From a virus: DNA of 33,328 nt. Within the stretch, counting starts at the first letter, position 1. Each line of letters begins with the position of its first letter. The position numbers and the translations under genes are program-made. Shown piece after piece: positions 30,716 to 33,328 of this stretch. Under the pieces are notes generated by a model. The model did no database searches. It saw only the letters and a program-made list of their open reading frames with translations, and was not told the DNA's origin. Location of the stretch: the IMG/VR virus record IMGVR_UViG_3300020193_000077, positions 1 through 33,328 of that record, one strand, 5' to 3'.

Positions 30716-32233
30716 TTACCTTGGTGGCAAACGCTCAACGGTAATGCCTGACGTACCTTTCTTTGGCGCAAACCGTTTGTATTGGAAATCATACTCAACC
30801 GGCTTGTAACCAATTGTGCCGCCGTACATTTCTGACCAATAATTTTCGTAGTTCGCCATTGATCGCTGAATTTCACGCCGAGCGTTTCCAATGGCGATAC
30901 GCGCATCTTCTGGGTCAAGCGCACGGTCAATAGCGCCAAATATCTTCTCAAAGCGCGGCCATTCTTTTTCGGTCATGGTGCCGTATGCACCGCCCGTTGT
31001 TGACGATTCACGCGCTTGCGTCAACGCTTGCACAGAGGTCAACTCGCGCAGCAAATTGTAGGCTTGCGCGGCAGATCGGGCCTGTGGCGTTATATCAACA
31101 GGGATTTGTCCGACAAAACCGAAAATCTTGTCTGTACCGGGATTGTTTTCAAGCTCTGCCAATTGGTTGTCAATGAGCGTTAAGCGAGCAAGGCCGTCCA
31201 TTGCCGCTCTTCGTGCTTTTGGTTCGTCTGTTTTTAGCGCGTTTGCGTCTTTAGGCGGCAGCGTTTCAATAAGCGGCCTTCGCGGAGGCGGCTGCTTCAT
31301 AGGCGACTGCCCCATTGGTGCGCCCATTAGCCCTTGTGGCGGCATTTGCGGAGGAGGCTGGCCCATTGGGGGCTGCATTGGAGGCGGCCCCATTTGCGGC
31401 TGATTCGGCTGCGACTGAAACGGAAACCGCAGCGTTGGCGCTGGCAACCCGGTTTCGTATTGAAACCGGCCTGCGTCAAGACCAAATTGGCCGCCTTTAA
31501 CTATAAATTCTGCGATTTGCGACGGCGTAAGACTAGTTTGCTCAAATGAGCGAAGCACCGTGTCGTCCTTGTAATCGCTAGCCGCGTATTTTGCCCAACT
31601 GTCTGGCGTAAAATCTTTTGGATTCAACCGAGTCGTTTTTTCTTTTGGCGTTTCTAACATCTGCGCGAGACGCTGCGCCAATACCGGGCGATTCTTAAGC
31701 GCAGCCGCACCGACGCTAGTGGAGGCCATATTGAGGGCTTCTTCCGGTGATTTGACGTAGCGCGAGGTCGGCGTGACTTCAGCCAGCGTTGTCTCTGCGG
31801 GGGCTGCCGCTAACATCTGCTCGTAACTGCGATTGCTAAACGTATCAGGTGAAAGCATCCGAGCGCGGTATTGTTCATCCGTTTCGCTCGGCAGTCGCTT
31901 CATGGCCTCTACGTTTTGCGCTGACGGCTGGTAGGTGTACCCGCCCTGCATACGCCCAAGAATCCGCTGTGCGTAATCACCCTCAATCTGTGATGCCTCG
32001 GCCTCGGCTTCTTTTGCCATGCGCCCCTCACGGGCGGTCAGGTAGCCCTGCAACGCTTTAACAAGCGGTGCGGCCTTCGGGATCGGCGCAGCCGTCCCTT
32101 CCATCGGCTGATATTCCTGTTGCGCGAGGGCTTCAGCAAGGGCGGCACGCTTGCGGGCTTCCTCTATCTGGCGCTCGTACTCGGTCGGAGCGCGGAACGT
32201 GCTGACGTATCGGACGCGATTACTCTTGGCCAT
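30716..32233 (-). CDS. Internal virion-type protein with Pro/Gln-rich linker
   Basis: 505 residues. Residues 1-~200 are helical with many Ala/Glu (EYERQIEEARKRAALAEALA). A Pro/Met/Gln-rich linker follows at about 280-330 (QPQMGPPPMQPPMGQPPPQ). The rest is helical and ends GYKPVEYDFQYKRFAPKKG. The ATG at 32233 has a GAGGAG box 9 nt upstream; an upstream TTG is less likely. It lies between a disordered protein and the 670-residue protein, as in internal-virion modules. Family not recognised. Confidence 0.65.
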   Translation of the reverse strand: MAKSNRVRYVSTFRAPTEYERQIEEARKRAALAEALAQQEYQPMEGTAAPIPKAAPLVKALQGYLTAREGRMAKEAEAEASQIEGDYAQRILGRMQGGYTYQPSAQNVEAMKRLPSETDEQYRARMLSPDTFSNRSYEQMLAAAPAETTLAEVTPTSRYVKSPEEALNMASTSVGAAALKNRPVLAQRLAQMLETPKEKTTRLNPKDFTPDSWAKYAASDYKDDTVLRSFEQTSLTPSQIAEFIVKGGQFGLDAGRFQYETGLPAPTLRFPFQSQPNQPQMGPPPMQPPMGQPPPQMPPQGLMGAPMGQSPMKQPPPRRPLIETLPPKDANALKTDEPKARRAAMDGLARLTLIDNQLAELENNPGTDKIFGFVGQIPVDITPQARSAAQAYNLLRELTSVQALTQARESSTTGGAYGTMTEKEWPRFEKIFGAIDRALDPEDARIAIGNARREIQRSMANYENYWSEMYGGTIGYKPVEYDFQYKRFAPKKGTSGITVERLPPR

Positions 32234-32621
32234 AGTCAAAATCTCCTCGGTAGCTCCCTCCCTGCGGGGTCGTCATTCCGGGAGAAGAAACCCGGGGGCG
32301 AGGTGCCATACCAACCTGCGGTGAGCGCATCGGTGCGTTACGCGGTGCGCCCATTCCCGTCATGCCTGTGCCGCTCATGCTCTGGCCGTAACCGAGCGGG
32401 CGACCGCCCTGCATGGATTGCGGGGGGCCGTTAAAGTTCATGGCCTGCGGCGGCACGCCCGGGGCGGTGTTCGGCGTTGGCTGTGCGTAGCCAAGCCCTG
32501 CGGTCTGCCGATACGCCATGTCACGCTGGCCCGGGGGGGCGTTTAGCGAGGAATTGCGCTCTTGCATGGCAAGCATACGCGCCATCTGTTGAGGCCTACG
32601 ATCTGGCTGAAATCCGTTCAT
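32220..32621 (-). CDS. Pro/Gly/Gln/Met-rich disordered protein
   Basis: 133 residues, almost no predicted secondary structure: repeats of Pro, Gly, Gln, Met and Asn, for example QPTPNTAPGVPPQAMNFNGP and GMTGMGAPRNAPM. It starts MNGFQPDRRPQQMARML. Such short low-complexity proteins occur in phage virion clusters. A GAGG box precedes the ATG. It overlaps the next gene by 14 nt, and its own start follows the S74 chaperone gene. Function unknown. Confidence 0.6.
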   Translation of the reverse strand: MNGFQPDRRPQQMARMLAMQERNSSLNAPPGQRDMAYRQTAGLGYAQPTPNTAPGVPPQAMNFNGPPQSMQGGRPLGYGQSMSGTGMTGMGAPRNAPMRSPQVGMAPRPRVSSPGMTTPQGGSYRGDFDYGQE

Positions 32622-32631
32622 GCGTGAGTCC

Positions 32632-33328
32632 TCAAAGCATTCCGTAGTAAACCATCTTGTAGCCTTCGGTCGGGTGGGTTGTTACGGCTTCTGGTTTAAC
32701 CGCCTCCACCTCGTCAGCCATGACGCCACGCTGACGCTTGCCAAAGATGTCGTATTCATACACGCCTATTCCAAGCGGGTGTGTACCGACGCGCACGATG
32801 TTGGACTTTAAGCGGCGGTCAGAAAACAATCCCGGGAAGCCGCCTGCACCGCCGATTGCCGTGCCTGCCGCGCCGGCAAGGCTACCGAGTAATCCCATGC
32901 CAGCGTTGTACGAGCCGACTTGGTTCTGGTAGTTACGTTGCGCGAAATCGCCCGCCGCCTGCCCCGCTTGGAAGATCGGCGCGGGAGCCACGCTGACGCC
33001 GCTGTAGCCTTGGAACTGCGGAATTGAAACTTGGCCGCCCGAAAGCAATGCGCTGATCTCGTTGACAGGGAGCGAGCGGATCGCCGCCTGTTGTGCAAGC
33101 GCCTGCTGCACAGCGGTGTTGTAAAACTGCTGTTGCGCCATGTTTTGCTGAAATATTTGCTGCGTTGCTTGGTTGTTTGCGGCAATTCTTGCCTGTTGTT
33201 CTGCAAATCGTTGTGCAATGGCGGCATTTCTTGCCTCTTGCTGCTGCACAATCTGTTGGAACATTTGACCTTGCGTTGCATTCTGCGCTTGCTGGCGAGC
33301 CAGCTCTTGCTGCATCGCCTGCGCTTGC
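32632..33328 (-). CDS. C-terminal part of an S74-chaperone virion protein, runs off the right edge
   Basis: The frame is open from the right edge down to 32632. The visible 232 residues are very Gln/Ala-rich and helical at first (QQAQNATQGQMFQQ, then QIFQQNMAQQQFYNTAVQQA). A Gly/Ala region follows, and the end is a classic intramolecular chaperone domain: FSDRRLKSNIVRVGT, then YEYDIFGKRQRGVMADEVEA and YKMVYYGML. S74 domains fold trimeric fibres and usually cleave themselves off at the Ser before the SDRRLK motif. The start lies across the window boundary, probably at 354. Confidence 0.9.
   Translation of the reverse strand, partial: QAQAMQQELARQQAQNATQGQMFQQIVQQQEARNAAIAQRFAEQQARIAANNQATQQIFQQNMAQQQFYNTAVQQALAQQAAIRSLPVNEISALLSGGQVSIPQFQGYSGVSVAPAPIFQAGQAAGDFAQRNYQNQVGSYNAGMGLLGSLAGAAGTAIGGAGGFPGLFSDRRLKSNIVRVGTHPLGIGVYEYDIFGKRQRGVMADEVEAVKPEAVTTHPTEGYKMVYYGML

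Noticed and set aside
1-33328. tRNA, rRNA, CRISPR arrays and insertion sequences
   Set aside because: No cloverleaf-type sequence, spaced direct repeat array or transposase was recognised on either strand.
1-33328. Integrase and attachment sites, which would make this temperate
   Set aside because: No integrase or recombinase of the tyrosine or serine type was found. The Cro-like protein alone does not prove lysogeny.

Overview
The window is nearly all of a tailed double-stranded DNA phage genome with podovirus-type (P22/T7-like) virion genes. It encodes a P22-type portal with a long Gln-rich C-terminal helix, a scaffold, a major capsid protein, gp4/gp10-like tail-adaptor genes, large and small terminase, internal virion proteins, and a holin/endolysin cassette. 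There are no tail-tube, tape-measure or sheath genes. The GH24 endolysin and holin type suggest a Gram-negative (proteobacterial) host, but nothing identifies it further. No integrase, polymerase, primase or helicase is visible, so replication probably relies on the host and on the phage's own annealing recombinase.

Layout. A divergent control region at about 17.24-17.86 kb separates two blocks. To its right on + (17855-22111) is an early operon: several small proteins, an ERF annealing protein, a YqaJ exonuclease, an SSB-like protein, a PD-(D/E)XK-like protein, NinB, a YbcO-like protein and small ORFs. To its left on - (17240 down to 1) are an unknown small gene, a sugar-type O-methyltransferase, a VRR-NUC nuclease, a second methyltransferase, a ParB-DNA methyltransferase fusion, TerS, TerL, portal, scaffold, capsid, decoration and tail-adaptor genes. 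One glycosyltransferase gene (15244-15924) runs against this block on +. The - block appears to continue from the right edge (33328 down to 22056) with an S74-chaperone protein, internal virion proteins, a repeat-rich fibre, lectin-like proteins and lysis genes. Both window edges lie inside what looks like one gene, so the sequence is probably circular or circularly permuted.

Main discovery: the major capsid gene is interrupted by a compact, ORF-less group I self-splicing intron of 241 nt (6210 to 5970, - strand). P1, a short P10, P3-P9 and the terminal G can all be drawn. Splicing fuses the capsid reading frame exactly to 24 further codons that end next to the following gene's ribosome binding site. 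An annotation based on open frames alone gives a capsid protein with a wrong C-terminus.

Second: a compact Cro-like switch. Two divergent sigma70-type promoters each carry a TTAAC-N4-GTTA(A/G) palindrome in the 17-bp spacer, and the repressor's -10 box lies so close to its ATG that its mRNA should be leaderless. Other features worth attention are an orphan terminator preceded by mutually exclusive hairpins, an SSB-type C-terminal tip on a small DUF736-like protein, a scattered sugar-modification set (DUF115, glycosyltransferase, two methyltransferases), a triple LamG-like protein of different base composition, and several small genes, one of only 20 codons.
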